Source: a virus. From it: 36,245 nucleotides of DNA. Shown in pieces: positions 6,515 to 15,250 of this stretch. The DNA is taken from positions 1 through 36,245 of the IMG/VR virus record IMGVR_UViG_3300037346_000223. The stretch is one strand, 5' to 3'. Position 1 is the first letter of the stretch. Each line of letters begins with the position of its first letter. The position numbers and the translations under genes are program-made. The notes beneath the pieces were generated by a model that saw nothing but the letters and a program-made list of their open reading frames with translations, was not told the origin of the DNA and searched no databases.

Positions 6515-7168
6515 ATGGCTACAGCACCAACAACCGGGGCATTTAGTAACGTACTTAGTACCTTAGCTACCGATCCAATCCGTAACTTTCGGTTTTTAGT
6601 TAGTTTTACTGTACCGACAGGTTCAAATACCCCAGATCTACCTGCTTTTGGTAAATTAGGAACACTTGGATTTACATCTGTTTCTGGTTTAACAGTAAAC
6701 ACAGAAGCTATTCAATACCGTGAAGGTGGCTACAACACCACCGTTCATCAGATGCCAGGACAAACATCCTTTAGCCCTATAACTTTGAGCAAAGGCGTTT
6801 TGCTAGGCAGCTCACCTCATCTAGCTTGGATGAAACGTTTATTCTCAGTTGTTAGCTCAGGAGCTAAAGCTGGGGTAGGCGCAGATTTTAGATGCGACCT
6901 TAACATTCAGGTACTAAGTCATCCAAACGCAGCAGGTCTAACAGTTGCAGCCCCTCCAGGTGTAGCTGCAGGAACTGTTGCTGCAGCTCATACCGCGCTA
7001 CAATTTAGAGTGTACAACGCTTGGATTACAAGCTTGTCATACAGTGGTTTAGATGCAGGCGGAAATAGCTTAATGGTAGAAGAGATGACTCTTGTACATG
7101 AAGGCTGGGACGCAGTATACGCAGAAAACTACACAGCAAGTGCAGACACAGCAAAGTTCATACTCTAA
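6515..7168 (+). CDS. tail tube protein
   Basis: The 217-residue protein has aaggagat upstream. It opens with TDPIRNFRFLVSF (about residues 19-31), the typical beginning of tube proteins (DP-x-R-x-F-x-F). GFTSVSGLTVNTEAIQYREGG, TTVHQMPGQTSFSPITLSKGV and the later FRVYNAWITSLSYSGLDAGGNSLMVEEMTLVHEGW are characteristic of the T4 gp19-like fold. Hexamers stack to form the channel inside the sheath. Its place immediately after the sheath and before the tail assembly chaperone supports the call. Confidence 0.95.
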   Translation: MATAPTTGAFSNVLSTLATDPIRNFRFLVSFTVPTGSNTPDLPAFGKLGTLGFTSVSGLTVNTEAIQYREGGYNTTVHQMPGQTSFSPITLSKGVLLGSSPHLAWMKRLFSVVSSGAKAGVGADFRCDLNIQVLSHPNAAGLTVAAPPGVAAGTVAAAHTALQFRVYNAWITSLSYSGLDAGGNSLMVEEMTLVHEGWDAVYAENYTASADTAKFIL

Positions 7169-7192
7169 CAACTAAAGAAAAAGGTATATAAC

Positions 7193-8023
7193 ATGTCTAC
7201 AGTAATTAACGCCGCAAGTAATCCGGCTTTGGCAAACAAGATATTAGAGGAACTAAACAACATTCCTAGTGATCAAGAAGCGGTGGGGTCAATACCAGAA
7301 GTTACGATCCCATCGCTTCCTGATACAACTGTTGAGCTAACCGCAGGTCTTTACGATCCTTTTAACGGTAATCTGCATACAACTGCAGAAATTCGTGAAT
7401 TAAACGGATTTGATGAAGAAGCAATTGTTAGGATTTCAGACCCAGGAAAAGCGTTACTTGCTATTTTAGAAAGAGCAACAGTATCTATTGGTACTGAAGA
7501 GGCTACTAAAGATATGCTAAATACGCTTCTTTCTGGAGATCGAGAGATGCTTCTTTTAGCAATTAGAAAAGCAACTTTTGGAGATGAATTAGTAGTAGAG
7601 ACTGTTTGTAGCAAATGTCCAGAATTACAGACGTTTACTATTGACCTTAACAAAGATGTTACTATTAAAAAATTAAATGATCCAGTTAAAGATCGTTACT
7701 TTACTTTAAAGCTAAAATGTGGAGAAGTTAAAGTTTCTTTGCCTACAGGTGACGTACAAGCAAAAATTATTAACTCCTCAACTAAAAACTCAGCAGAGTT
7801 AGACACTATTCTTTTGACGTCTTGCATAACTGAAATTGCTGGGCAACCAGTTATTAATGATGATCGTATTAAAAACTTAGGTATTAAAGATCGAAGAGCT
7901 ATTTTAGAAGAAATTGCAAAACGTAATCCGGGACCACAACTAAGCGAAATTAAAAAGGCCTGTGCTTCGTGTGGCCAGGAGGTTGAATTGCCAGTAACCC
8001 TGGCAGAATTGTTTCGTTCATGA
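7193..8023 (+). CDS. tail assembly chaperone / T4 gp26-like baseplate protein, zero-frame product
   Basis: The 276-residue protein has the core pattern GDREMLLLAIRKATFGDELVVETVC, seen in the T4 gp26-type family that precedes tape measure genes in many myoviruses. C139-x2-C142 and C257-x2-C260 probably form one zinc site. The N-terminal 60 residues are Pro/Asp-rich and flexible. Located between tube and tape measure, it is in the position of a tail assembly chaperone, which binds the tape measure during tail building. The stop at 8021-8023 overlaps a second reading frame continuing to 8171, suggesting a frameshifted longer form. Confidence 0.8.
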   Translation: MSTVINAASNPALANKILEELNNIPSDQEAVGSIPEVTIPSLPDTTVELTAGLYDPFNGNLHTTAEIRELNGFDEEAIVRISDPGKALLAILERATVSIGTEEATKDMLNTLLSGDREMLLLAIRKATFGDELVVETVCSKCPELQTFTIDLNKDVTIKKLNDPVKDRYFTLKLKCGEVKVSLPTGDVQAKIINSSTKNSAELDTILLTSCITEIAGQPVINDDRIKNLGIKDRRAILEEIAKRNPGPQLSEIKKACASCGQEVELPVTLAELFRS

Positions 8024-8171
8024 ACTAAGTTACCAAAACGCAATTGACTCCTATGATTTACTAGCCCAGTATTTTCCGGGTTGGTCTTTAAAAGAGTTAA
8101 GAAGTTTAACGATGAGAGAACGTTTAGTTTTTTTATCAAAAGCAACAATGAGACCTAAGGTGGTGAGATAG
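8019..8171 (+). CDS. second part of the tail assembly chaperone, probably made by +1 (or -2) ribosomal frameshift
   Basis: This frame is open from 7998 to the TAG at 8169-8171 and has no usable start near its beginning: the ATG at 8020 is in the third frame and stops after two codons, and the first in-frame ATG is around 8109. Its product reads HELSYQNAIDSYDLLAQYF..., LKELRSLTMRERLVFLSKATM, which resembles the short helical second half of tail chaperone pairs. It is in the +1 frame relative to the upstream gene. The overlap contains TTT CGT TCA TGA, where a slip at a slow stop codon could occur. Frame identity is seen; the frameshift itself is inferred. Confidence 0.6.
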   Translation, partial: HELSYQNAIDSYDLLAQYFPGWSLKELRSLTMRERLVFLSKATMRPKVVR

Positions 8172-8172
8172 C

Positions 8173-11091
8173 ATGGCAGTAGATCCAAAAGGATCCATGG
8201 GCGGTAAGGAAGAATTTACCGGTCAAAAGAGCGTGGAAAAGCTAACCACCACAATGAACACTGGGTTTAAAGAAGCCCTTAAAACTGCCACTGCCCTTGA
8301 AAAAACGTACGACAAAGTACGTCAACATATTGAAAAAGGCGCAAAGACTCAACAGCAAGCTAATGGCGCTACAAGTACTATGGGCGACAGTCTTGGACAA
8401 ATGCCCCCTAGTGCTGGGTCTTCTATGTCTGGTGGACAAAAACTTGCTATGGGAGCAATGGCTTTAGGTTCTGCAGCAATGGGCGTTATGCCAAGCACTA
8501 TGTCTGCGGTTACACAAAGACTTAGCGCTGAAGGCGTAGCTATGTACTCCAGCGGGGGTATGACTGCTCGTCAAGTAATTAGCTCTGCTAACTCTAAGGT
8601 TGGTCGTGGCAACGCTACTAGTGCAATGGGCCCAACTATGGCCATGGGACAAATTTTGTCTCAAGGCGGTTATGGGGCTCAATCCGAAGCAACTAAAAGA
8701 ATCATGGGTCAGCTTGGTGGTTTAAGCGCTATTAGCGGCATGAGTAACGAAAAAGCTGCTGGAGCCGTGGCTTCGCAGAATGGTATGAATCTTCTGCGTA
8801 TGGGTATTCGTTTAAGAGATGCCAACGGAGATCCACGCCCAACTAATCAAATTATTAATGAGATATATCAAAAGCTTTATCGTGGACGCGATCCAGTAAA
8901 GCCAGAAGAAATGTTTAGCCCTAACAGCATTGAGTATCAAACAATTATGACTATTGCTGGTGGCGATGAAAACTTATTTAGTATTTATACAAGCGGTTTA
9001 ATGGCGCGTTTTAAAAATAAAAAACCCCTTACCGCAAAGCAAATGAGCAGTGCTAAAGGCATGCTTAATACTATGGGCGTAAAAGGCGGAGTTCAAGAAT
9101 CTAATTTTAAATTTCAAGGGTCACAAAACCGTTTACTTGGTTCAACTGAGCGAGGTTTAGTAACTGGCTATCAAGGTGCTTTAAATGTTGCATCTACTGT
9201 TAATGATGGCATGTCCTCATTAGCTGAAACTTTGCCCGCTGTTACAAACGCTCTTGGCGCATTTAAAGGCATGTTAGAAACACTGCCTCAAGCCGGTGGT
9301 GCTGGAGCAACAGTCTCTGGCGCAGCTGGAAGCTTAGGAAACATGTTAATGATGCGAGCTGCTATGGGCGGTGGTGGAAGATTGACTGGGCCTACTCCAG
9401 TCGGTGGGGTGCCTGCAAGTGGTGGGGCTAGTGGATTTGCGGGAAGATTTGCTGGATTTGGTAAAGCAGTGCCTATTTTAGGAACTGCTCTTTCAGCTTT
9501 TGGTGGTTACCAAGCCGCTAAAGCTAAAGGCGGTTTTGATTTTAAATCAATGCTTTCAAGTGCTGCTATAGGTGGTGGTACGGGCGCTCTTATGGGTGCG
9601 GCTACTGGACCAGGAGCACTAGTAACTGGATTACTTGGAGCATTAATTGGTGGTGGCGGTAACGTTCTAGGTCAACTATTTGGTAAAGGCGATGGCGATA
9701 GTTCTGGCCCAGCATCTAACTCCGGTGGCGAAAATGTTGTTGGAATTAATCCCGCACCAAATTCAAAATATGTTTCATCTGCTTTTGGTTGGAGAACTAA
9801 CCCAAGCAACCCTAAAGAAAGACACCATCACGGTGGAATTGATTACGCCATGCCTGTTGGAAGCCCCGTACTTGCGGCTGCAGATGGAGTAGTAGATCAA
9901 ATTACAACACAACCCGGTAAAGACAGAAGTTTTGGACTGTACGTTGTTATTAAACACGAAGGTTTCTACACTTATTACGCTCACTTAAGTCGTACAACTG
10001 TACGCGTAGGGCAAAAAGTTAAACAAGGAGATTTAATTGCTTACTCTGGTGGTAAAAAGGGAGCTCCAGGAGCAGGTTCTTCTACTGGACCACACTTACA
10101 CTTTGAAGTTAGAAAAAGTAAATCTTCTAAACAATCTGTAGATCCAAAAAGTATTTTTGGAAAAATAAAATCTTCAGTTTCTGGTTTATTTAAAGGAAAC
10201 CAAGACGATGATATGACAGAAGAACTTTCTAAGTTTGTGTTGAGCGGTACTGGTGGTTCTAGATTAGCTGTTTTAGGTGGCGGTCAGTTATTACAAGCAA
10301 TTCAACAAGGCGGACCATTAAGCTATGGAGATTTATCTGACTCAGGAGCACTTGATTTTGCTAAATCTCAGGCGTCTGGAAACGATAAATCTGTTCTTGA
10401 TAGCTTAATGGGCGACTCTGAAATGACTTCTACAAAGGGTGACAAAGGCGGTATGGCTTTTGGTTCTCGTAAAGGGCTTATAAAAGCGCTACAAGCACAA
10501 GGTTTTAGGGGTAAATCTTTAGAAACTGCGTTTGCAGTAGCAATGGCAGAGTCTGGTGGTGTATCTAACGCAGAAGGTGACAAAGGCATAACTACAAAAA
10601 AATACGGCTCAAGCATGGGCGTATTTCAAATTCGTAGTTTAAAAGATTATAAAAAATATGGTGAAAACGGCCAATGGAGAGACCCAAAACGTTTATTTGA
10701 TCCCGCATTTAATATAAAAGCTGCTTGGAATATTTCAAATCAAGGTAAAAGTTGGAAAGCTTGGTCTGCCTATACCAACGGTCAATTTGCGCCATTCTTA
10801 GATGACGCACAAGCTGCAGCTAAAGCCGCTGGAATTCCTGGACACTTCTATGGCAAAGACACCACTAAAGAAGGTTTAGCTTACCTACACAATCAAGAAA
10901 TGGTTCTTAATAGGGGAGAAGCTGAACGTTATCGTATGAATAGGGATAACAAAAACGGTAGCGGAACTATCAATGTTACTATGACAGTTAACATTGATAA
11001 AGCGGGAGACGCTGAAGTTCAAGTTTTACTTGCTAAATTTAAAGACGCAATTGCAGCCGATAAAGATATTGCAAAGATTGGAAGCTACTAA
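8173..11091 (+). CDS. tape measure protein with M23 peptidase and lysozyme/SLT-like domains
   Basis: The 972-residue protein follows the chaperone, with aaggtggtgag upstream. The N-terminal part is helical, with Met/Ala/Gly-rich stretches (about 90-115). A Gly/Ala-rich hydrophobic region at about 455-510 could insert in a membrane. Residues 526-660 are an M23 (LytM-type) endopeptidase: HGGID with H553 and D557, YAHLS with H604, and HLHFEV with H641 and H643, so all zinc and catalytic positions are present. Residues 770-890 look like a soluble lytic transglycosylase/lysozyme domain, with AMAESGG (catalytic E793) and GSSMGVFQI at 812-820. It sets tail length and probably opens peptidoglycan during DNA entry. 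Only one base overlaps the next gene. Confidence 0.92.
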   Translation: MAVDPKGSMGGKEEFTGQKSVEKLTTTMNTGFKEALKTATALEKTYDKVRQHIEKGAKTQQQANGATSTMGDSLGQMPPSAGSSMSGGQKLAMGAMALGSAAMGVMPSTMSAVTQRLSAEGVAMYSSGGMTARQVISSANSKVGRGNATSAMGPTMAMGQILSQGGYGAQSEATKRIMGQLGGLSAISGMSNEKAAGAVASQNGMNLLRMGIRLRDANGDPRPTNQIINEIYQKLYRGRDPVKPEEMFSPNSIEYQTIMTIAGGDENLFSIYTSGLMARFKNKKPLTAKQMSSAKGMLNTMGVKGGVQESNFKFQGSQNRLLGSTERGLVTGYQGALNVASTVNDGMSSLAETLPAVTNALGAFKGMLETLPQAGGAGATVSGAAGSLGNMLMMRAAMGGGGRLTGPTPVGGVPASGGASGFAGRFAGFGKAVPILGTALSAFGGYQAAKAKGGFDFKSMLSSAAIGGGTGALMGAATGPGALVTGLLGALIGGGGNVLGQLFGKGDGDSSGPASNSGGENVVGINPAPNSKYVSSAFGWRTNPSNPKERHHHGGIDYAMPVGSPVLAAADGVVDQITTQPGKDRSFGLYVVIKHEGFYTYYAHLSRTTVRVGQKVKQGDLIAYSGGKKGAPGAGSSTGPHLHFEVRKSKSSKQSVDPKSIFGKIKSSVSGLFKGNQDDDMTEELSKFVLSGTGGSRLAVLGGGQLLQAIQQGGPLSYGDLSDSGALDFAKSQASGNDKSVLDSLMGDSEMTSTKGDKGGMAFGSRKGLIKALQAQGFRGKSLETAFAVAMAESGGVSNAEGDKGITTKKYGSSMGVFQIRSLKDYKKYGENGQWRDPKRLFDPAFNIKAAWNISNQGKSWKAWSAYTNGQFAPFLDDAQAAAKAAGIPGHFYGKDTTKEGLAYLHNQEMVLNRGEAERYRMNRDNKNGSGTINVTMTVNIDKAGDAEVQVLLAKFKDAIAADKDIAKIGSY

Positions 11092-12986
11092 TGGCGGTTA
11101 AATATTGGGCTGAAATTGTTCGTGAAACTCCAGCTGCCAAAAATGTTTGCAATGAGCAAGTTTTTTACGCGGTACGAGTATTTAAAGGCAGTACAACCGA
11201 CCCTAGTGAAGAGTATCAACTTGAATCTTTTAACAGAATAGAGTTATCTGGCTCAGATTCTCGTAGAGCTGTAGTAACTACTAAAGACCTTAAAGACCTC
11301 ACAGAAGGCGCTGTAATAAAAACTGGCGATCCTTTTAGAACACCTTTAGATAGAGATTACTTTAGAGTTAGTTTTACTGCAAGTAAACCAGGTACTTATA
11401 CACCTCAATTTACAATTAAAGTTTACGAACCATTTCAATCTGGCCTTCCTGGATTATCTACTGCTTCTACAAGCCAACTACGAGCTAGCTCTGAAGCAAC
11501 AGATATAAACAACGGCGCCTTCAAAATAGACATAATTGTCCCTAGACAAAATACAACTTTTAACTGGGGTCAAGTTGGATACAACCCAACAAAATGGCAA
11601 ACAGTGACTATTCCTAGCATTTCTTTTACAAAAGCTCCTACACCTCCAGATAGACCGGGAGCTCTAGCAGAAGCTATTACAGTTGACGGTTGGACTTGGG
11701 ATGAGTGTACTGGAAAACGTTGGGTAGCCGTGTTTGCAACTTACAGGTATGTCTTAACTAAATCTCCTTACACAGAACAAACAACTGCCGCATCGGCGTC
11801 AAGTGCTAACGTCAGTGGTTTTTATTCAAAACAAATTAAATACACCGTTCGAGCTCTTTCTGCAGCAGACATAAAAGCTCATCCAAACGATACTTTTGCT
11901 CAACATAAAGATGCAGGACGTGTAAAAGTTATTTGGACAGCAGCAGGGTGGGATTGGGCATCTACAGGTAAAATTTTTATAGATTCAAAACTTGCAAAAC
12001 CTTCTATTACTGTCCAATCATATAAAAACGAAGCTATTGCAAAACGTAAAAACTTTTCAAACCCTATTTGTAGTGGCGCAGGAACCGGAACTGGAACCGG
12101 AACCGGAAATCCCAACACTACTAAAATTGATAAATTTGCTAGAGAAGCTGATGGTTTTAACCCGCTACCTCACAATAACACTCGGTCTTTTCCCGGTTGG
12201 ATATACGACGGGGGTTTTAAACCAGTTAATCAAGAAGCTCAACACAATGAGTTAGGCATGTTTTATGTTGATCCTGACCTTTATAACTTAGGTAAAATAG
12301 ACCCAAAAGATAAAATATTTGACTACAACAAAGCTGGAAATACTGACAGACCTTGGGGATTTAGATTTTTGTTTAACCCTACCTACCTTACTTATAACGT
12401 AAGTGCTACAAGCACCGTAGACTGGACACGTCCTAATGTAAACGGAGCAACTTTAGTTGCACCAGGTATCGGTGGAGACATTAATTTAAATTTAATGGTT
12501 GATCGAGTTGCTGATATGACTTCTTTACGCACAGGTTGGCTTAATGATCGAGCTAATTGGGATAGCGCAAAACACTACCCTAAAGCTTTAACTGATGAGC
12601 AATGCGCTGGTCTTTTATACCGTGGTACAGAGTATGACTTAGAGTATTTATTCAGAGTAATGAACGGCGACCCTCAATCATCTACGCTTCTAGGACCTAA
12701 AGCAGATAGTTTAGAAATGTTTACTTCTAACTTAGGATACGTTGCTCAAATACCTTTTATATTTAAAATTAATAAGCATCTTAGGTTTAAAGTTATTTTA
12801 AGCAATGTTTCTTTTGAGCACAGCATGTTTACTAGAGATATGGTTCCAACACGAACAGTAGTTCAAATATCTTTACAACGTCTTCCAGATTTCTCAAGCA
12901 CGGGTTCAAAAGCTCTTACCGCAGATACATGGTCAGAGGCTATTAAAACACTACCCGCCGCAGCTACTGGAAGGGTGGGGCGGTAA
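11091..12986 (+). CDS. large baseplate/tail-tip protein, hub-associated
   Basis: The 631-residue protein starts in a TAATG junction after the tape measure gene. The first 330 residues are beta-rich, with a Cys pair (C20 and another near 206). A Gly-Thr linker at 331-339 separates them from the C-terminal half. There the run DRPWGFRFLFNPTYLTYNVSATSTVDW and YDLEYLFRVMNGDP resembles distal-tail/baseplate proteins that attach the hub to the tube. No enzymatic motif is visible. The order tape measure, this gene, LysM-like protein, gp27-like hub is typical of myoviruses with P2/T4-like baseplates. The exact homologue is not recognised. Confidence 0.7.
   Translation: MAVKYWAEIVRETPAAKNVCNEQVFYAVRVFKGSTTDPSEEYQLESFNRIELSGSDSRRAVVTTKDLKDLTEGAVIKTGDPFRTPLDRDYFRVSFTASKPGTYTPQFTIKVYEPFQSGLPGLSTASTSQLRASSEATDINNGAFKIDIIVPRQNTTFNWGQVGYNPTKWQTVTIPSISFTKAPTPPDRPGALAEAITVDGWTWDECTGKRWVAVFATYRYVLTKSPYTEQTTAASASSANVSGFYSKQIKYTVRALSAADIKAHPNDTFAQHKDAGRVKVIWTAAGWDWASTGKIFIDSKLAKPSITVQSYKNEAIAKRKNFSNPICSGAGTGTGTGTGNPNTTKIDKFAREADGFNPLPHNNTRSFPGWIYDGGFKPVNQEAQHNELGMFYVDPDLYNLGKIDPKDKIFDYNKAGNTDRPWGFRFLFNPTYLTYNVSATSTVDWTRPNVNGATLVAPGIGGDINLNLMVDRVADMTSLRTGWLNDRANWDSAKHYPKALTDEQCAGLLYRGTEYDLEYLFRVMNGDPQSSTLLGPKADSLEMFTSNLGYVAQIPFIFKINKHLRFKVILSNVSFEHSMFTRDMVPTRTVVQISLQRLPDFSSTGSKALTADTWSEAIKTLPAAATGRVGR
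12081..12110 (+). repeat. imperfect tandem hexanucleotide (ggaacc) encoding a Gly-Thr linker
   Basis: Four to five copies of ggaacc or ggaact run in frame within the tail-tip gene and encode alternating Gly-Thr at residues 331-339. It joins two domains. Such a repeat can change length by slippage in steps of two residues without breaking the frame. Confidence 0.7.
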
Positions 12987-13267
12987 TGGCCGTATACAAA
13001 AACTCTAGGTATTACGATGGAGATTCTCAACAAATAAAAAATAAAACTAGTAAATTGTACGCTTGGACAGTTTATCGTCAATTTCCTGGATCAGTGCCAA
13101 TTAGGTACAGTGACTACACGTGGGTTGATGGAGATCGAATAGACTATTTAGCATCTGTTTATTTATATGACGCTAAACTTTGGTGGAAAATTATGGATAT
13201 AAATCCAGAAATAAATGATCCTTTTTCTATCGATCCTGGAACTATTGTTAGAATACCAAGGGATTAA
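12986..13267 (+). CDS. LysM-like baseplate protein (tail protein X / gp53-like)
   Basis: The 93-residue protein has a one-base overlap with its upstream gene. The C-terminal half reads YTWVDGDRIDYLASVYLYDAKLWWKIMDINPEINDP and ends PGTIVRIPRD. This is the LysM-type pattern of phage tail protein X and T4 gp53-like proteins: a strand, two helices with a W-W-x-I core, and a final hydrophobic strand after a PGT turn. Such proteins sit between the hub and the tube or wedge. No catalytic role is expected. It is followed within two bases by the hub gene. Confidence 0.85.
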   Translation: MAVYKNSRYYDGDSQQIKNKTSKLYAWTVYRQFPGSVPIRYSDYTWVDGDRIDYLASVYLYDAKLWWKIMDINPEINDPFSIDPGTIVRIPRD

Positions 13268-13269
13268 CT

Positions 13270-14109
13270 ATGGCGTCAGTACCTTTAAATAAATTACCTG
13301 GAGTTAAAATACCGTCAGAAAGAAAACACGATAGAAAAGTTGTGTTTACTTCTAACCCTGATTTTTCTTTACCACTGCTTACAGCTAAACTTGATCAACA
13401 ATACAATTATCACGATGTTTTAACTCTTAATTATGCTGGTAGACTTACTGAATCAGATGCTGCTGTAAGTTCTGGGGATCCTGTAACTTTTACTTGGTCT
13501 GGAAGTGGTAAAGTGTCTACTTGGGTAGGCTATGTACACACTGTTGTACCAACAACAATAGGAAATAACTTTACTAAAATTATTTGCGTTTCTCCAACCT
13601 ATGTTTTTAAAAATACAACTCAAAAAATTTATAAAAATGTAACTGCTGATCAAATTGTTACTAAAATTGCAAAAAAATACGGACTTAAAGCCGTAACTCA
13701 AAGACATCCTAGAGTGTTCAAAAGTATATCTCAAGCTGGGCAAAGCGATTGGCAAGTACTTCGACGTCTTTCTAAACAAACTGGATTTGGTTTACGCGTA
13801 GACGGCACAACAATTTATTTTATGTCTAAATCTAAATTATCTGAGGCTAGCAAAACTAAAGCTTCTTACTTCTTTAAAGAAGAGGCTTTACCTACCTCAA
13901 GAGCTATTGTACAAATGGGGACTATCTATGAATTTGACATACAACTTTCAGACGAATCTCCGGATATGCTTGGGGCTGTAGTTGAGCGCGTAATTAGTGG
14001 TGTTCACGACGTTACAAACAAACCAATTGTTACTAAACACACTGCAAAAATTAAAACAAAATCTACTAAAGGAGCTGTTGTACCTAGTAAGAAATTTCTT
14101 AAAAAATGA
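13270..14109 (+). CDS. baseplate hub protein, N-terminal part (gp27 / P2 gpD-like)
   Basis: The 279-residue protein has strands consistent with the gpD/gp27 hub fold: VLTLNYAGRLTESDAAVSSGDPVTFTWSGSGKVSTWVGYVHTV near residues 50-93. Then comes ADQIVTKIAKKYGLKAV, followed by SQAGQSDWQVLRRLSKQTGFGLRVDGTTIYF, the classic hub helix-strand unit (S-D-x-x-LxxLaxxxGf). The expected last domain is absent here and seems to be encoded by the next gene, which overlaps by four bases. It would form the trimeric hub carrying the spike. Confidence in the family is good from the helix-strand unit. Confidence 0.8.
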   Translation: MASVPLNKLPGVKIPSERKHDRKVVFTSNPDFSLPLLTAKLDQQYNYHDVLTLNYAGRLTESDAAVSSGDPVTFTWSGSGKVSTWVGYVHTVVPTTIGNNFTKIICVSPTYVFKNTTQKIYKNVTADQIVTKIAKKYGLKAVTQRHPRVFKSISQAGQSDWQVLRRLSKQTGFGLRVDGTTIYFMSKSKLSEASKTKASYFFKEEALPTSRAIVQMGTIYEFDIQLSDESPDMLGAVVERVISGVHDVTNKPIVTKHTAKIKTKSTKGAVVPSKKFLKK

Positions 14110-14693
14110 CTAGTCCACACAGCAATAACTCAAATAAAAATAAATTTGTAAAGCACTTTCCTTTTGAAGTTGCTGTAAGTTCTGCTGAGGCAAAACTTAT
14201 TGCTGACGATATGGCTGAAAATTTAAAATATCTTTATCGTGGTCGAGCACTCTTAGCTGGAGATGCTAACGTTAAAGTAGGAGAAACTATTTATTTAGAT
14301 AACCTTGAACAAGGGATGTCGGGGTATTGGGTAGTTCTTGAGGTTTCTCATTTATTTGGAAGCGGAAATAAAAATTATCAAATGGAAATAATACTTGGAT
14401 CTGATAAAGTTGGAGATTCGTCTCCTACCGCAGGAAAAAATTCAGGAAAACGAGATTTTTCTGCTGAGTTAGCTAATCAATCTTTAGATGCTAAACAACC
14501 TCGCCTTACTAGTTATTCTGTAGGTGTTAATGGCGGAAAAACAGATTTAGGCGTTAAAAAAGCAAAAACAATTAAAAACGTAGCTTCCCCATCAAAAGCG
14601 CCAACAGCTACAAAATATACCCCTAATATATACAAGGGGGAAGTACCTGACTCTTCTCAGGTTAAACGAAAAGTGACTTGGACATCAACATGA
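14106..14693 (+). CDS. baseplate hub protein, C-terminal part (split gpD-like)
   Basis: The 195-residue protein begins in an ATGA overlap with the preceding hub gene. Its first half, AEAKLIADDMAENLKYLYRGRALLAGDANVKVGETIYLDNLEQGMSGYW and then VVLEVSHLF, corresponds to the final domain of gpD/VgrG-type hubs (G-x-x-x-x-x-G-D-x-x-x-x-G-x-x-I-x-L-x-x). The remaining 90 residues are Lys/Ser/Pro-rich and probably disordered. Together with the upstream gene it makes a complete hub split into two chains. The coupled translation would keep them equimolar. The split could be native or an old frameshift; no fused alternative is visible. Confidence 0.7.
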   Translation: MTSPHSNNSNKNKFVKHFPFEVAVSSAEAKLIADDMAENLKYLYRGRALLAGDANVKVGETIYLDNLEQGMSGYWVVLEVSHLFGSGNKNYQMEIILGSDKVGDSSPTAGKNSGKRDFSAELANQSLDAKQPRLTSYSVGVNGGKTDLGVKKAKTIKNVASPSKAPTATKYTPNIYKGEVPDSSQVKRKVTWTST

Positions 14694-15250
14694 GCCATAA
14701 TATGGACGAGCAAGACTACATGCTAGACCCACAAGGTCGACCTAGATTTTTTGGTATTTATGAAGGCATTGTTAAAGAAATTAACGACCCTAAAAAACAA
14801 GGACGAATAAAAGTTCAAGTAAGCGTTACTGGTCAAGAAGTTACTGAGTGGGCTAAAGCGGTACGACCGATTACAGATAATGCTAATCACCCTGATCATC
14901 AAGAACATACGGCTGCTCAAGTAGCCGCCCTATTAACTACTACCTCAGTAACAATAACTTCTGGAAATGGACCTTCATACCCCTCCGGAACTCATACCCA
15001 CCCAGTTACTATCCCTGCGTTGACCGTGGTAGCAAAAGCGGGCGCTGGTACCCTTAAACACCCTCATAAAACAGCAGTAAACGCAACAAAAAAATGGAAT
15101 GGTTCTGACGTTAAAACTAATATGTTTAACGACGCAACCAGTACGGATGAGCATACCCCTCATCGTTACATTCCAAATAAAGGACAACGTGTCTGGGTTA
15201 TGTTTATTGCCGGTTTAGCTGAACATCCCGTATGGATTGGAGTCCAATGA
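14690..15250 (+). CDS. baseplate spike protein with gp5-like OB domain
   Basis: I chose the ATG at 14690, which overlaps the preceding TGA, rather than a TTG four codons upstream; the product has 186 residues. The N-terminal segment FFGIYEGIVKEINDPKKQGRIKVQVSVTGQE and C-terminal HRYIPNKGQRVWVMFIAGLAEHPVWIGVQ are the two conserved halves of the gp5/VgrG OB fold (DPxxxGRIKVxV, then PxxGxxVWVxFxxG-x-x-PVWxG). Between them is an insert of about 80 residues with several histidines (HPDHQEH, THTHP, KHPHK). The domain forms the base of the cell-puncturing spike. No downstream beta-helix is attached in this gene, which is unusual for T4 gp5 but normal for simpler phages. Confidence 0.85.
   Translation: MSHNMDEQDYMLDPQGRPRFFGIYEGIVKEINDPKKQGRIKVQVSVTGQEVTEWAKAVRPITDNANHPDHQEHTAAQVAALLTTTSVTITSGNGPSYPSGTHTHPVTIPALTVVAKAGAGTLKHPHKTAVNATKKWNGSDVKTNMFNDATSTDEHTPHRYIPNKGQRVWVMFIAGLAEHPVWIGVQ

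Noticed and set aside
11900-12118. Minus-strand frame with VPVPVPVP repeat
   Set aside because: It is only the antisense reading of the ggaacc repeat.
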